DNA from: Oopsacas minuta
Lineage: Eukaryota > Porifera > Hexactinellida > Lyssacinosida > Leucopsacidae
Direction of reading: 5' to 3'
Assembly (NCBI GenBank): GCA_024704765.1
Contig: JAKMXF010000310.1
Span: 496,001 to 560,000 of the forward strand
DNA length: 64,000 nucleotides
Positions 41,525-54,897 of this stretch are shown piece after piece (positions within the stretch are counted from its first letter, which is position 1; every line of letters begins with the position of its first letter). The position numbers and the translations under genes were made by a program. The notes below the pieces were generated by a model. It had not been told where the DNA came from and made no database searches. It saw nothing but the letters and a program-made list of their open reading frames with translations.

Positions 41525-42274
41525 TTAATTTTCCCGATGATATTTAATATATGAAATGTGTATTATAGTAGTAATCTTACAGAGGTTTGAATATAAAATA
41601 TGATATGGAAAGGTTAGTCGGATCAAGATTGAATCTATTTCATGTTCTTCGCCGTTTGGAAATTTCATCAGGACATTTTTTCGCTTTTGAGAAGGAGTAT
41701 CCTTACTAAGAGGAGTTTTAGGATTCTGTGTAATAATTTCTTGATTTAATGGCATAGTACGAGGAAATACTATGTCAGTTTTGTTGCATGTAGATCTCGT
41801 GATAATTGCAATAATTCTGTTCTCATTTTTCAGTATTTTCCACAATTAGAGAAACTATTCTTGGGATATCTTGAATTCAATTAATAAGAAGTGTATATCT
41901 TTCCTCTTTAGTCTGTGAAAATGTGAAACGTTAGGTTCAGGTACCTGGTGATTAGTAGTTATTAGCTCATTTACTAAATTGCTCTTTTGTCTCTCACCTT
42001 TAACTAACCAAATATTGGATATGATATTATCTGGTATTTTGGTTATGTTCTTATGTAGATATAAACGTAAAATATGACGACATGGTAATTTTCCCCAACA
42101 AGTGGGGACAAGGCATTTACATGATGAAAGTGAAACGTGTCTAAGGCTTTCGGAACTACTAGTTATCTCAGAGGGTAAAGAGAGAGCACAAGCATTAATG
42201 TGATCACTCGAAACAAGTGTCCTTGAATCTTGATGATCCGAATCTAAAGGGGATTCAATGTGCTCATTAGCCAA
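41525..42274 (-). pseudogene. SWIM-finger protein relic, broken by two stops
   Basis: Two open segments in one frame (42274-41855 and 41845-41525) are separated by TAG and TAA only four codons apart. The first contains CKCLVPTCWGKLPCRHILRL, a SWIM zinc finger (CxC, then CxH) of the ZSWIM1/3 type, followed by NIISNIWLVKGERQ as in those proteins. The second is Lys/Pro/Ser-rich (KTPLSKDTPSQKRKN) and ends HEIDSILIRL. No ATG is near the beginning; an in-frame stop lies just upstream. It is either a decayed copy of a transposon-derived SWIM gene or the last exons of a gene whose other exons are not visible. I favour decay. Confidence 0.55.
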
Positions 42275-42868
42275 TTCCGGTTAAAAAGAGAACATTTCGC
42301 AGCTTTACGTACAATTTTTATCGCCTAATAGCTCTTGTACAGTATACTATATACAGAGTGATATTTATTATTTAACGAATCATAAATATCATTTTCTTTG
42401 ATATACTGTGGAGTCTCCCAATATTGGACACATTGGGGATTAGATTTTGTCCTTTGTAGGTGAATGTCCGCTTTACGAAGTGTCTGTTTGGGGAGACTTC
42501 ACTGTATAGTTTTCTATTGGATGCTGCTGAAGTTATATCTTCATATTATCTAGTTGTATATTTGGCACCTCACATGTATAGTAATAATTTACTACCAACA
42601 ACAAAGCTTGTAAAAAGTAATTTTCCATTTGTTTCATCGCTGCTGATTACCAACTACACTAGTAGTACATAAGCAATGAATATACTACAGTTTATATTTT
42701 CAAAAATTACAAATGTCCACAAATGCTGAACACCGTGAAAGGAAGTTTGGGAGATTGCCAAAGCTCTAATTTACTAAATTGAGTGTTATTATTCATGCAT
42801 TCATATCATTATTAAACCCCCATGAAATACCAGCTTCGGACGCCCCCTGATGGTAGAACATCGTAGAA
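42275..42868. other. gene-free stretch with a small MITE
   Basis: Contains the 99-bp inverted-repeat element at 42406-42504. The final few dozen bases before 42869 carry GGTAGAACATCG, matching the GAACATGG minisatellite found beyond the hAT element. Confidence 0.5.
42406..42504. mobile_element. 99-bp MITE with TA flanks
   Basis: CTGTGGAGTCTCCCAATATT at the left pairs with TTTGGGGAGACTTCACTG at the right with mismatches. TA lies on both sides (42404-42405 and 42505-42506). Consistent with a Tc1/mariner or pogo-group miniature element. Confidence 0.7.
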
Positions 42869-44875
<2,007 letters not shown>

Positions 44876-44879
44876 CGTT

Positions 44880-45075
44880 AGAACATGGTGGAACATGATG
44901 GAACATGGTAGAACATGATGGAACATGGTGGAACATGATGGAACATGATGGAACATGATGGAACATGGTGGAACATGATGGAACACGGTAGAGCATGGTG
45001 GAACCTGCTAGAAACTGGTGAAAACTGCTAGATTTCCAACAGATTCTAGCAGTTTCCATCAGGTTCCAACAGTTT
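44880..45075. repeat. GAACATGGTG minisatellite grading into an inverted repeat
   Basis: About twelve copies of a 10-bp unit, TGGAACATGA/G, run from 44880 to about 45005. They grade into GGAACCTGCTAGAAACTG (near 45000), whose approximate complement CTAGCAGTTTCCATCAGGTTCC follows near 45048-45069, giving an imperfect hairpin. The same unit precedes the hAT element at 42853-42868, so the transposon landed inside this repeat. Confidence 0.8.
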
Positions 45076-45923
45076 ATTTTGTTGTTTTTATGAGTAAAGT
45101 AAACAAATTAGCCAAATTTCAAAATATACATACATGCGTGCTGTAAACGGCTACACACGGGTAACAAAGTACTCTGAATCCGAATTTTGCGTTTTAAAGT
45201 TTCTCATATAGTAATCTTAAAGATGATCATTTATGGTTATCTTCATGATTAAGTCACAATGGTTAGAGTTTTTCTAACTTTAGCAGATTAGGAGATATCA
45301 AGAAAACAGAGATTACACTTGAATATTCATGAACATTTATCGTTATCAATCTACCAAAATTTAAGTCATAGTCCACTAGTGGGTATACCTGTTCATTATC
45401 CAAATCGGGGAATTTGGAGTAACCGGGTGATTCCGGTTGGAATTGATATTCTGAGGAGAGATTATAGCTGCAGTCATTTATAGCTGTCATATAATCATTA
45501 GATTCATATTCAAACATTAGGTGTACCCTTGAAATATATAAATAGATATGCCTTGTTATTCTCCTATATTACCATACTTATTACTTATATTAATAAAAAA
45601 GATACATACAATTATGTTCAATCAATAAGTCCAATTACAAGTCGTAAATTCAAACAAATATATTTCTCACGAAAAACTAGTTATTTTGGTGTAAGGCAGA
45701 ATGACTTCTACTGATATTCAGTATTATTTACAATACATATTATAACATGATTGGTAGTATATATTACAGATCGGTAATACCGATAATCGCTGTCTACTAA
45801 ACTCTCAGTATAAATAGCATACACAGTATATCATTGAAACAATCTACAATCTACAAGAATTTGATGCAGTGAAACCTAAAACAATAAAAGATATTAAACA
45901 TCAAATAAACTAATTGTAACTTA
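45076..45923. other. gene-free stretch; one doubtful frame
   Basis: Contains an 84-codon minus-strand frame (45517-45263) starting MFEYESNDYMTAIND, acidic and Tyr-rich, with a good donor gtatac after NEQ. It could be a first exon, but no partner exon was found downstream. No other feature. Confidence 0.35.
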
Positions 45924-48900
45924 TTAACTAGTGTTGAGTTTATCTATCAGGAATCTTACATACAAATTATCACTTTTATTCAACTGGGAGAGTAGAGATG
46001 TTCTATAATCCAAAGATCCTCTCCTATCTTGTATTTCACTAGCTTGTTGAATAATTCTATCTATCAATTCCTCTCCCTCTTCTTTGTCTAGTTTAATTCT
46101 CTTACTCAATTCTGTATTGTCCTGTATAGGTATAGTAATAGTAGAATCTTCTAGAGATAAAGCTTTTGTCTTGGCTTTCTCAATCACTTCCTTAGGGAAG
46201 TTAGCCAGTTCTGCTACATGGATACCGAAGCTCTGGTCACAAGGTCCTGGTTTTACCTATAAATATATTCTAAGTAAAGTTCTATAGGTTTACCTGTAGA
46301 TTTTTAAAAAAGAAAAAAGTCAAAAGATGCACAATGAGTTGCCAAGTATATGGAACCGGTTAACCTTTCCATGGTCCGACTCAACCTGACCTGTCAACCT
46401 CAATAACCACAAATAATACTAAAACCGCGCTAAATTAAGTCATACTTACAGCCTGGTGATTAAAAATAGCGAAAGGTCAATAAAATACCAGGACAATTGG
46501 CAAATATACATCTAGAAATTTGCAATTACGGACTATTAGCCTATGACGTCACCTTGTATAACAGAGTGAAGGTGTCCTGTGACGTCAGAGCAGTCACATG
46601 GTAATTGACTACAGAACTGATCTCAGAAGCTAGATACGTAAGCTCATGAAAATGAGTAGCAAATAGACAGTATGCGTTAATATTCCTAGCGATATGATCT
46701 GATATAGACCAAGCTATCCCGAATCCATCATATGTAGAGGTTCCTCTCCCCAGTTCATCTATAAGTATGAGTGAGTAGGGAGAAGAGCAGTGCAGAATAG
46801 CAGAGGTTTCCAGCATCTCTGACATGAATGTAGATATTCCTCGTAGCTGAGAATCACTAGCTCCTACACGTGCTAGTATTCTATCCACTATGCTTATAGT
46901 AGCCTGAGAGCAAGGTACGAAGCATCCTATCTGAGCTAGCAGGACCACTACTCCGATCTAATAATACATTTAGTTATATTATAAAGGTTAAGAAGATATA
47001 GGTTAGCTAGAGAGAAAGTGTAAATACAGAAATATATAGTGGAAACTGTTAATTAATTATCCGTACAGTGCAACCTCGATTAGGCTTCGATTATACGAAC
47101 CTACTTAATAGTCCTAGTTCCTATTCCATTAAGTATATACAACCCTGATCTTCCGAATCTTATGATACATACCTGCCAACCGTCCAGGGATTTTACTTGG
47201 AGCAAAATATTGTGTTTAGGATCATAAAACATCAATTAATCATTAAAATCAGTTCTATATACTTGTAAATACTAAATTTTATGTTACAGGAATTCACTTG
47301 ACAAGCAATTTCCTAGTTATTATATTCTTAGATATCAACATAAATATCTTTCATTAATTACTTTTGGAGCAAAATATTTATAATGACATACTAATATGTG
47401 TGCAGGGAATAGGCAAGTAGATGATGCCAGGAATTGAATTTATGACGAGCGAGCTTAGAGAGCGAGAATAAATTTCTCGCGTCCAGGGATTGATGAGACA
47501 ATGGTTGGCAGATATGTGATAGCCTAAGTCTTTGACACGGGGCACCCAGTCCACTGATGTCTGATCATCGAGCGGTCACTGTATTCGGTTTCAACCTTGG
47601 TTACTATAGCTACTTGTAATGGTTACCTGATATATTTACCTGTCTGATATAGGTAGATTTCCCGCCCATATTAGGACCAGTGATTAAAATGAACATCTGC
47701 TGGTCAGGTCTAAAAATGACGTCATTAGGAATAAAACTGACACCTGACTGTAATTCTAGACAGGGGTGTCTAGCTCCTTCTAAAATTATAATTTTCTCTT
47801 CTTTCTCTAGTAATTTGGGTTTACAATAAGGAATGGGAGCTGTAACTGAGGCTACAGCAAAACTAGTTAACACGTCAAGTTGTGCAATCAGGTCATTCAG
47901 TACAATCAGAGGATCTTGATACCCGCAAACTATTCTCAGTACCTCTTCCACTAGTGTAACCTGAAGAGTAGTGTATTGTTCTTGTAGTGAAAAGTAATGA
48001 GCGGACAATTCCTGTTGAAATAAGAATAACAAGATGGTATGGTAGGTCTCAGATTAATGAGAATGTTACAACTTACAAGCGAATTAATATTACTATAAAC
48101 GTCATATACAGTAGAAGCTCGTAAATACGTACACTAACGGACCTTCGAAATTAGTACTTCTTACCTGAGTACGTATTACCCGAAGGAATATCAATTGAAA
48201 AACCATTGTAAGGACATGATTTTGTGTAAATATTTGTTCGTTCCCTAAATTCGTATTAACCGTGTTCGTATTAACGAGGGTCCACTATATGTATATTGTA
48301 TTTCTATAGTAATAAGTTAATGCATAAACACTAACTAAGTCAAGGAAAAATAAAATCCGTACTCTTTATCCAGAATACAAATTTAATCTCGGTCTACAGT
48401 ATTGTCAGTGAATATCGGCCTGAAAAGATACAATTAACTATGCTTAATCTGGACCTCATGCTGGATCTAGACAAACAAAGATCACACAGATAATAAGATT
48501 CAATTAATTGATAATTCAGATTAATTAGGACAAATACCATGGGACATAGCCACATAGGTGTCCTAATTAAGAGTAGTATATAGCTTAGGCCTAGGGCGTA
48601 ACTAGAAATCCAAGAGCGAGGAGGCAGGAATTAAGTTTACGCCCCTGATACGTATACGTATATGTACAAATCTATTATTTGAATTGTATATTCAAGCAGC
48701 ACAGCGTTATACTAATCACACCTGCAGATAGCTAGTTGTAAACCTGACTCCCTCTTTCCTGGCCTCTAGCACTATAAAGTTAGGATCATCTGTAATAGGG
48801 GTACTCTCTTTCATTGTTACTCTCATATAATGTCCTAACAGAGATGATTGATCCAGCTTAATAGACTTCCCGCAATCCTGTCGAACCCTACTCTTAACCT

Positions 48901-51659
48901 TCAGGACATGTCCGTCTATCTTCTCCTTACACTCATCCATATCAATTCTCAACTCACCAAGACCTTCATCAAAACTGCTCTGGATAACATACTCATGCTG
49001 GTTGACTCTATCCAGGTCTAGTGTTGTCTCTACCAGCTCTAATAGTTTCTGTAGCTGAGTGGACAGTTGGAGTAGAGGGTCAGAGAGAGATGCCTTTAGC
49101 AGGTCAGAATGAGTGCCTTCATATGTCTGGGAACACAATGCTAATAAAACTACCAGACAGTAAATACATATATGTATATAGTATTTTATCTAGCCACCCC
49201 CTGAAAATTAATCTGGATAAAAAGACCCTGAGGATATTTCTTATACCTCTATAAGCAGTAAGCTTCGTGTTAAAACTTCCATGACCTTTGAACCAAGATC
49301 AATCTCTGTGTATGCAATATTGTTGTTGTTCTACACATGAATGAGCCGACTTGGCCTGATTATAACTATATTTTATTTGTGGTGGTTTTAAGAAAGTAAA
49401 TATGATAGGTAGCGAAGCGATCAAAGGCGAGACGTCATGTGTCCAATATTTTGGCATAGGTAGTCATCGTATGAATATGTGTTACCTCAATAGTCTTGAG
49501 GAGATCAGGTACAGCCCGCACACCCATATATAGCTTGAAACTGTCCTGGAGATTTCCTTTACCTCTCTGTAGCTTACGAGTAAGTTTGTAGAAATCAGGG
49601 AAGTGTCTGAGATGAAGATTTAGCAGAGAATCTCTAAGAGCAACATCCTGATAAAGTGCTTCCACTAGATTTAACCTCTCTTCCAGTCTCCTCCTGTCAG
49701 TTAGAGGTTGTCTTATCCATAGTCTCAGTAGACGCTTCCCTTGAGGAGTTCTACATTGATCCAACAGTGATATAAGACTCCCAGCCCTCCCAAGATTAAC
49801 TCCACCTGGTTCTGCCTCTAGACTAAGTGCTCGGATCTGAGATAAATATAAATTATACATATATGGATAATGAAAAATTAGTTCAGTGTTTGCAGATCAA
49901 GAAAATGTGTGGTTCATATATTTCTACTTTGGGATGGAATTTGACTTATTATGGCAAGAACAGGCATAAACTATGAACTTTGGCATGAACTTAGTTTTGG
50001 CATGAACTTTTAAGTTTGTTGGTACATCATCAGGCGATACTGAGATAGATAGATAGACTTACTGCAGCTTCATCTAGTTGTAAGTGCTGTGCAGAATCAA
50101 TAATAATAAGTCTGTATTTACCCAGATCATCTGACCGAGACATCAGCTCTAAGTACCCTGCAACACCTGTCACACATGACAACACGTCACTCCCAAGTGA
50201 TACACCTGTAGATACAGATACCTCATCACTGAGCAGTCTCCTGAGGGTCTGTTCTCCATCCTCAGGGTTCATATTCTTTGCTTGCATATACGATACCATA
50301 ACTCCTCTGCTCTCTAGCTTCTTCTTAAGAGATTCCTGATCAGGCCTGTTAATTAACAGAGAGTATAGTATCCAGAATATTCAGATTTTGTGACTAGTTG
50401 GGTATTTAATAATAACATATGTACTAGTGTTACCACCTGCATAGATAATTTCAGTAATTCGAAATATATTGTAACCTATTCAAGCATATTCAGGGCATTT
50501 GCTTACCATTCTCCGCCTACCCTCCCCCATCTATCTAAGCTACGGCCCTGAGGTGATAAATAATATATGAAAAGTAAAGACTTAATAACCTATTGAGCAG
50601 AAGGGCTTCCTTCGGCTTGAGCTGCACAATAAGTGCCTCAGTATTAGTGAGATGTACTGGATGGTCTAAGAAGGAGGTAACACCAATTTCCCTCAACATA
50701 GCATCACAGAAGCAAGCAGCTACAGTAACTGCTCTGTCAGAGGTAGAAGAGGATACTTTTAGACAAAGAATTCCACAGCCTTGAGTGATGTCAAACTGAG
50801 TGAATAGAACATCTTCTAAGGCATGTAAATTTCCTGGAGAAGCTGTGTAAGCAGGAGACCAGTGATTACCAGTTGAGCATTGCCAGATCTACAATGATGT
50901 ATGTAAAGAATAAAATACCAAATATGAACACTTGTTAAAAGTTACTACTGTGAACTTGGAGTTATCACTAATACTATACTTACATTATTATATTCAACGG
51001 TTTTGGTACTAAAGAAATTGAGGGTACTGAGTTTTCATGCATCACGTTAAAATGACAAGATTTCTAAAGAGAATATGATGCTATTTTAAATTAATGAGAC
51101 CCTGTTGTTATGTTGACTGTCAAGTGAATATATAATCGGTTTTCATGAATAGTACAGTCGAATCCCGCTATATCGAAGCTCAAGGGACTTCGATAATTAT
51201 TTCGATTGAACCGAAGAAATATTTTGGTAGGTTGGTTTGGGTCCATATTTACAATTCAGACTTCGAAATAAGTGTATATTTCGATATATCCGTATCCGAT
51301 ATAACGGAAGTTGATTGTACACAGTTAGCTATTACCTCAACTCTATACTGTCTAATCAGCAGCAGTTCCCTAATAACTCTTTCAAACATGTTCTTAGATA
51401 AACCGAGAGAAGGAAGCTTGTATCTTTCTCCTCCAAACTGCTTCACAGCAGCAGTACTCTTCAATATCTCCTTAGCTACGAATACAGCATCTGATCCATG
51501 TAGTGTGTAGTACTCACCTCCTCTATCAAACAGACGAATAAGTGTATCAGGCTTGACAGGTAATGACAGGAAGTTCTCAATGAAACCTTTGTCGGTGGAA
51601 GATTCTAACTTCAAGTCTCCATCCCCTCCCGCTCCTCCTTCTTCCATTGCACTAGCCAT
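45924..51659 (-). CDS. MSH2: DNA mismatch repair protein MSH2
   Basis: Eight exons by phase: 51659-51336, 50888-50590, 50345-50063, 49836-49486, 49126-48722, 48011-47640, 46957-46553 and 46256-45924 (2772 nt, 923 residues; human 934). All phases agree: 0, 2, then 0. MSH2 pairs with MSH6 or MSH3 to bind mismatches and start excision. The N-terminal mismatch-binding domain is in exon 1 ([20 protein letters not shown], ending LLIRQYRVE). Exon 2 has [16 protein letters not shown]. Exons 3-4 join as LDEAAIRALSL, followed by [18 protein letters not shown]. Exon 6 ends in Walker [10 protein letters not shown] (about 666-674) and YIRQ. Exon 7 has [15 protein letters not shown], Walker B LILIDE (Asp/Glu about 745-746), [11 protein letters not shown] and FATHFHELT. 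Exon 8 has [16 protein letters not shown]. All ATPase motifs are intact. Introns carry several MITEs. Human MSH2 has sixteen exons, so half the introns are absent here. Confidence 0.95.
47167..47517. mobile_element. inverted-repeat element in MSH2 intron 6
   Basis: ACATACCTGCCAACCGTCCA on the left is matched in inverse by TGGTTGGCAGATATGT on the right. A second pair of GTCCAGGGAT words lies just inside. About 350 bp, non-coding, in the intron between the Walker A and Walker B exons. Target duplication not resolved. A separate pogo-like end (CAGTGCAACCTCGATTAGG) starts at 47066. Confidence 0.55.
48109..48287. mobile_element. pogo-type MITE in MSH2 intron 5
   Basis: 179 bp starting CAGTAGAAGCTCGTAAATAC and ending CGTATTAACGAGGGTCCACT plus one base, with TA on both sides (48107-48108 and 48288-48289). 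The interior has further CGTATTA/TACG words in inverse order. Same family as the element at 15302. Confidence 0.75.
51153..51318. mobile_element. degenerate inverted-repeat element in MSH2 intron 1
   Basis: The left end CAGTCGAATCCCGCTATATCG and the right part CGATATAACGGAAGTTGATTG are imperfect complements. The interior repeats TTCGAT/ATCGAA words. CAGTCGAAYCCCGCTATA-type ends suggest a pogo-group MITE. The exact right border is uncertain. Confidence 0.55.
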
Positions 51660-52137
51660 CCTAGCTATACACAGTATACGCTGAAATCAATTAATCAAAT
51701 CTATATTATTAAATCTCAATTGTTGTTTGTCTGTTTGTTTGTCTGTGAATACCCCGAGGCGCAATGCGCCGAGTTCATCGCGAAGCGATGAGCCAAAGGC
51801 TCGTTATAATGTAAATTCAGTTGCTGTAATATATTATTGTATAGTGGCTCTGTTGTGTTAGGGTAGTGTTTCTGTTAGGTGTTACCTCAAACCGTCATGA
51901 ATATTTTTTTACGTATAAATTCATCCGCAATCTCGAAAATATATATTGATTTCCCATTAGAATTCGAGATATGGGAAGTTGATTGTACTTTGTATCAAGT
52001 ACGCTGGTTTGTACTTGTAAGAATCCATTAATAAATAATATTAAAATTTGAGATTGAAATAATTGTATCTAGTATGGTGGCATAACAGTATATAAGCTGT
52101 AAGGTTATGAGTACCAAACATTGAAGCATCAGAGGAG
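51660..52137. other. MSH2 upstream region
   Basis: 478 bp between the MSH2 start and the CSPP1 stop, both on the minus strand. It should carry the MSH2 promoter. It contains the three mini-hairpins at 51758-51802 and a TTGTCTGTTTG-rich stretch just before them. Nothing else identified. Confidence 0.45.
51758..51802. repeat. three consecutive triloop mini-hairpins
   Basis: GGCGC-AAT-GCGCC (51758-51770), CATCGC-GAA-GCGATG (51776-51790) and GAGCC-AAA-GGCTC (51790-51802). Each is a perfect 5-6-bp stem with a three-base loop. The stretch is far more GC-rich than its surroundings. It lies about 100-145 bp upstream of the MSH2 start codon. Confidence 0.85.
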
Positions 52138-54897
52138 TTATAGAGAGAAATCTTCATGTCTTGGATGATGGGAGGGAGGGTTATTCCTACGAGCAGGTGC
52201 TCTATTCAATAATTGATTAATTATTGACTCAGGAGAAGTCTTCCTAGTCTCCATTTCTTGGTTAGATTTGAGGAGGGATTCCAATCGCTTCATTCGGTTA
52301 TCATTCTTAAGAGCTAGAGCTTCTATCTCTAAGGTAGATATAGAGATAGTTGACCCTGTACTATCTGGCCTGTTTTGAGTAGGAGGCGTGCCTCTACCCT
52401 TCAACAGAGGTGTGTATTCTCTGTGATAAGCCTTGCTTTTTGGTTGAGTATTCTGTAGATGGAATCCAACTGTTCTTCTCTCCTCCTTCCTTTCACCGTG
52501 TACAGATAGCATCTTGTTACTGGTATCATGATCCTCAGATTGTAATTTTACCGGTATAACACTTTTCCTTATTTTGAAAGGCGGTTTAGCTGAGCTAGAG
52601 ATCTTAGGAGCAGGAAGGTGTGAAGAAATGTTGTTATTTACGTGTATACTGGAGATTAGATTAGTCATACTCTGATATGTGTCACGTGATCTCTCCAGCT
52701 GTTCTTTAACTCTATCCTTCTCACATCTGAGTTGTAGCTTCATGTCTGTCAGCTGTTTAACTACGTCACTCTTTGAGTCTTCATTACCAATAGGTTCAGC
52801 TGCAGAGTCTGCATCAGGTAGCACATAGTTTTTATGAGTATTGATCGGAGATAGTGTGTGTATCAACTTAATAGTATCATTATTCTTAATAGGGGAGTTA
52901 TGAGGTGAGATAGGATCAGATGTTTGATGAGGAGGAGACAGATCACCTGTGAGTCTCCTGAGAGCAGGTACTGGAGGAGATATCTCCCTATTTTCACTGG
53001 CATAGTGTTCAAATCTATGTTTGTTACGTATAGCGGGTACAGGAGGTGAGTAGTCACGTGGTTGCTGTGTGTGAACAGGAACAGAGGTATTGTCAGGGGG
53101 AGAGCTCCTCCTCCTCTCTCTTACCCTCCCTCTCTGAGGTGGAGAGGGAGCATTTCTTCTCTGCTCAGCTGCTAGTTTCAGTTCATCATTCTTCTTCCTG
53201 ATAGCTTCCTCCTTCTCTCGTTGCTTAGCTACTTCTCTCTGATAATCCTCTTGTAGTTTAATCCTCTCTTTCTCAAGACGATCCACCTCTTTCTGGTCCT
53301 CCTCTCTCTTACGAGCCTCCTCTGCTAGCTTCCTAGCCTTCTTCTCCTCAACTTGCTGTCTCAGGTACTCCCTGTATTCCTGTTGGGGAGTGAGTGTAGA
53401 CTCCTTCTTAGAGGGACTAGGGGTGGAGAAGGGATCAGAGGGTGCATGAGTCTGATTGGTCTTCTGTAAAGGACTGTGACTAGTTTTGAGTACACATATA
53501 TCAGCTAGCTCCTCTAGCTTGGGAGAGGATCCTGTCTTCTCTCTAACCTGGTAAGCTTTATTCAGCACTTTAAGATCAGCTACTACCCTACCAGAGTTAT
53601 CCTTAAGAGGAGCACCTCCTCCCCCTTTACCCCATGGACTCCATTCCTCTACAGGCTCTTCTCTACTCTTCTTTATTTCTCTAGCTCTCTGCTCTTTCCT
53701 ATGTTTAACATCCTCTATCTGTTGCTCTAACTCCTGTCTGTATGATTGCTTATGATCCTGTGTCTTTTCTAATCTAGTAGGTGTTACCTCTTCTTCAATA
53801 TGAGTATAGTGATCAGGTTGTACATTAGATTTGTAATACTCCAGAGGATCTGTCCTAGAGATAGCTTGCTGCTGTTTGGCGGGAGGAGACTCGTATAACT
53901 GTGTGTGGGAGGGCGGAGTAGGAGGACGGGATCTGCTAACTCTCTTATTTTCCATACCAACAGAGTGTATGATCTGTTTGCTACGAATCTGTTCCTTCAA
54001 TTCTTTAGCATAATCCTTTCTCTTTCTTCTCAGCTCGTCACGTCCCCTGTCTCCAGACCCGAACCCATCCATGAATCCTCCTGTAGTCCTCTCTTTCTTA
54101 TCAGGAGGAGCACTCCTGGACCTGTTAAGAGGAGACTCACTACGTCCTCTCCTCTCCACACTGTATCCCTCTCTCTCTACATCTCTTAGTTGCATCTCAC
54201 TACGTCTACCCTGTCTAGCCCATCCATACAGGTCTGACTCTTCGGGCCACTCATGAGGGAAGGTTACTCTCTTCTCCATACGGGGAGGACTCCTGGAGAT
54301 ATCTCTGTTAGGACCCCATACTCTATCCATCTGCTGGTAGTAGTTTACATAGGGATTGTATGTGTAGTCCTGTCTCTGAGGGGGATACCCTCTTGGTCCT
54401 GCGTACAGCTGATCTTCAAAGTACCGTCTTATCCTGAGCTCCTCAAGAGGATCGTATCTAGGGGCTAATGGGGGAGGTCCCAAGTGTTCTCTCCTGTAAG
54501 ACTCATGGTCCCGGTAATCCCCTCTTTCCTGCTCCATGCCTTCCCCCCTCCTCCTGACTGGTTCTTCCCTGTCTCTCTCATCAGCTGATCCCCTCTGTAA
54601 ACAGCTGTTCATGGGTATAGGTAGTTTAGAGGGAGGTAGCAGATTAGGAGCAGAGCTACTGTTAGTATTAGCACGTCGTGTCTTCTGTTTAGATAGAAAA
54701 TCGTTATAATCCTTGTTCATTTCAGCTTTCATTTTAGCACGCAAATGATCCTGTCCCCCTAGAGGAAGAGTAGCAAAACATACGTCTTGTCTTGTCCCTC
54801 TGGGTACCTTCTGATCTTCTTGGTACTGCTGTCTACTCTCTGTCATCCAACTCGTCAGATTGTCATCTGGGGCAGGGTTATCAACTTCTCGAGACAT
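52138..54897 (-). CDS. CSPP1: CSPP1-like centrosome and spindle pole protein
   Basis: Single-exon gene of 919 residues; human CSPP1 isoforms run to about 1250. CSPP1 acts at centrosomes, spindle poles and the ciliary axoneme. Family-like segments: KMKAEMNKDYNDFLSKQK near 55-72, a Tyr-rich YNPYVNYYQQ segment, KDYAKELKEQIRSKQ near residue 300, YRQELEQQIEDVKHRK, WSPWGKGGGGAPLKDNSGRV near 430 (a CSPP1 hallmark), and QQEYREYLRQQVEEKKARK followed by a long charged coiled coil. The N-terminal half is Arg-rich and disordered (SRSPPRMEKR, RRGRSESPLNRSRS). The C-terminal third is Ser/Pro-rich with repeated PPVPA(I/L)R units. Assignment rests on these motifs and order rather than full-length similarity. 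Confidence 0.82.
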   Translation of the reverse strand: MSREVDNPAPDDNLTSWMTESRQQYQEDQKVPRGTRQDVCFATLPLGGQDHLRAKMKAEMNKDYNDFLSKQKTRRANTNSSSAPNLLPPSKLPIPMNSCLQRGSADERDREEPVRRRGEGMEQERGDYRDHESYRREHLGPPPLAPRYDPLEELRIRRYFEDQLYAGPRGYPPQRQDYTYNPYVNYYQQMDRVWGPNRDISRSPPRMEKRVTFPHEWPEESDLYGWARQGRRSEMQLRDVEREGYSVERRGRSESPLNRSRSAPPDKKERTTGGFMDGFGSGDRGRDELRRKRKDYAKELKEQIRSKQIIHSVGMENKRVSRSRPPTPPSHTQLYESPPAKQQQAISRTDPLEYYKSNVQPDHYTHIEEEVTPTRLEKTQDHKQSYRQELEQQIEDVKHRKEQRAREIKKSREEPVEEWSPWGKGGGGAPLKDNSGRVVADLKVLNKAYQVREKTGSSPKLEELADICVLKTSHSPLQKTNQTHAPSDPFSTPSPSKKESTLTPQQEYREYLRQQVEEKKARKLAEEARKREEDQKEVDRLEKERIKLQEDYQREVAKQREKEEAIRKKNDELKLAAEQRRNAPSPPQRGRVRERRRSSPPDNTSVPVHTQQPRDYSPPVPAIRNKHRFEHYASENREISPPVPALRRLTGDLSPPHQTSDPISPHNSPIKNNDTIKLIHTLSPINTHKNYVLPDADSAAEPIGNEDSKSDVVKQLTDMKLQLRCEKDRVKEQLERSRDTYQSMTNLISSIHVNNNISSHLPAPKISSSAKPPFKIRKSVIPVKLQSEDHDTSNKMLSVHGERKEERRTVGFHLQNTQPKSKAYHREYTPLLKGRGTPPTQNRPDSTGSTISISTLEIEALALKNDNRMKRLESLLKSNQEMETRKTSPESIINQLLNRAPARRNNPPSHHPRHEDFSL

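Noticed and set aside
45263-45517. 84-codon minus-strand frame with a good donor
   Set aside because: Only a possible first exon; no acceptor-linked exon found before the hAT element. Mentioned in the gap entry only.
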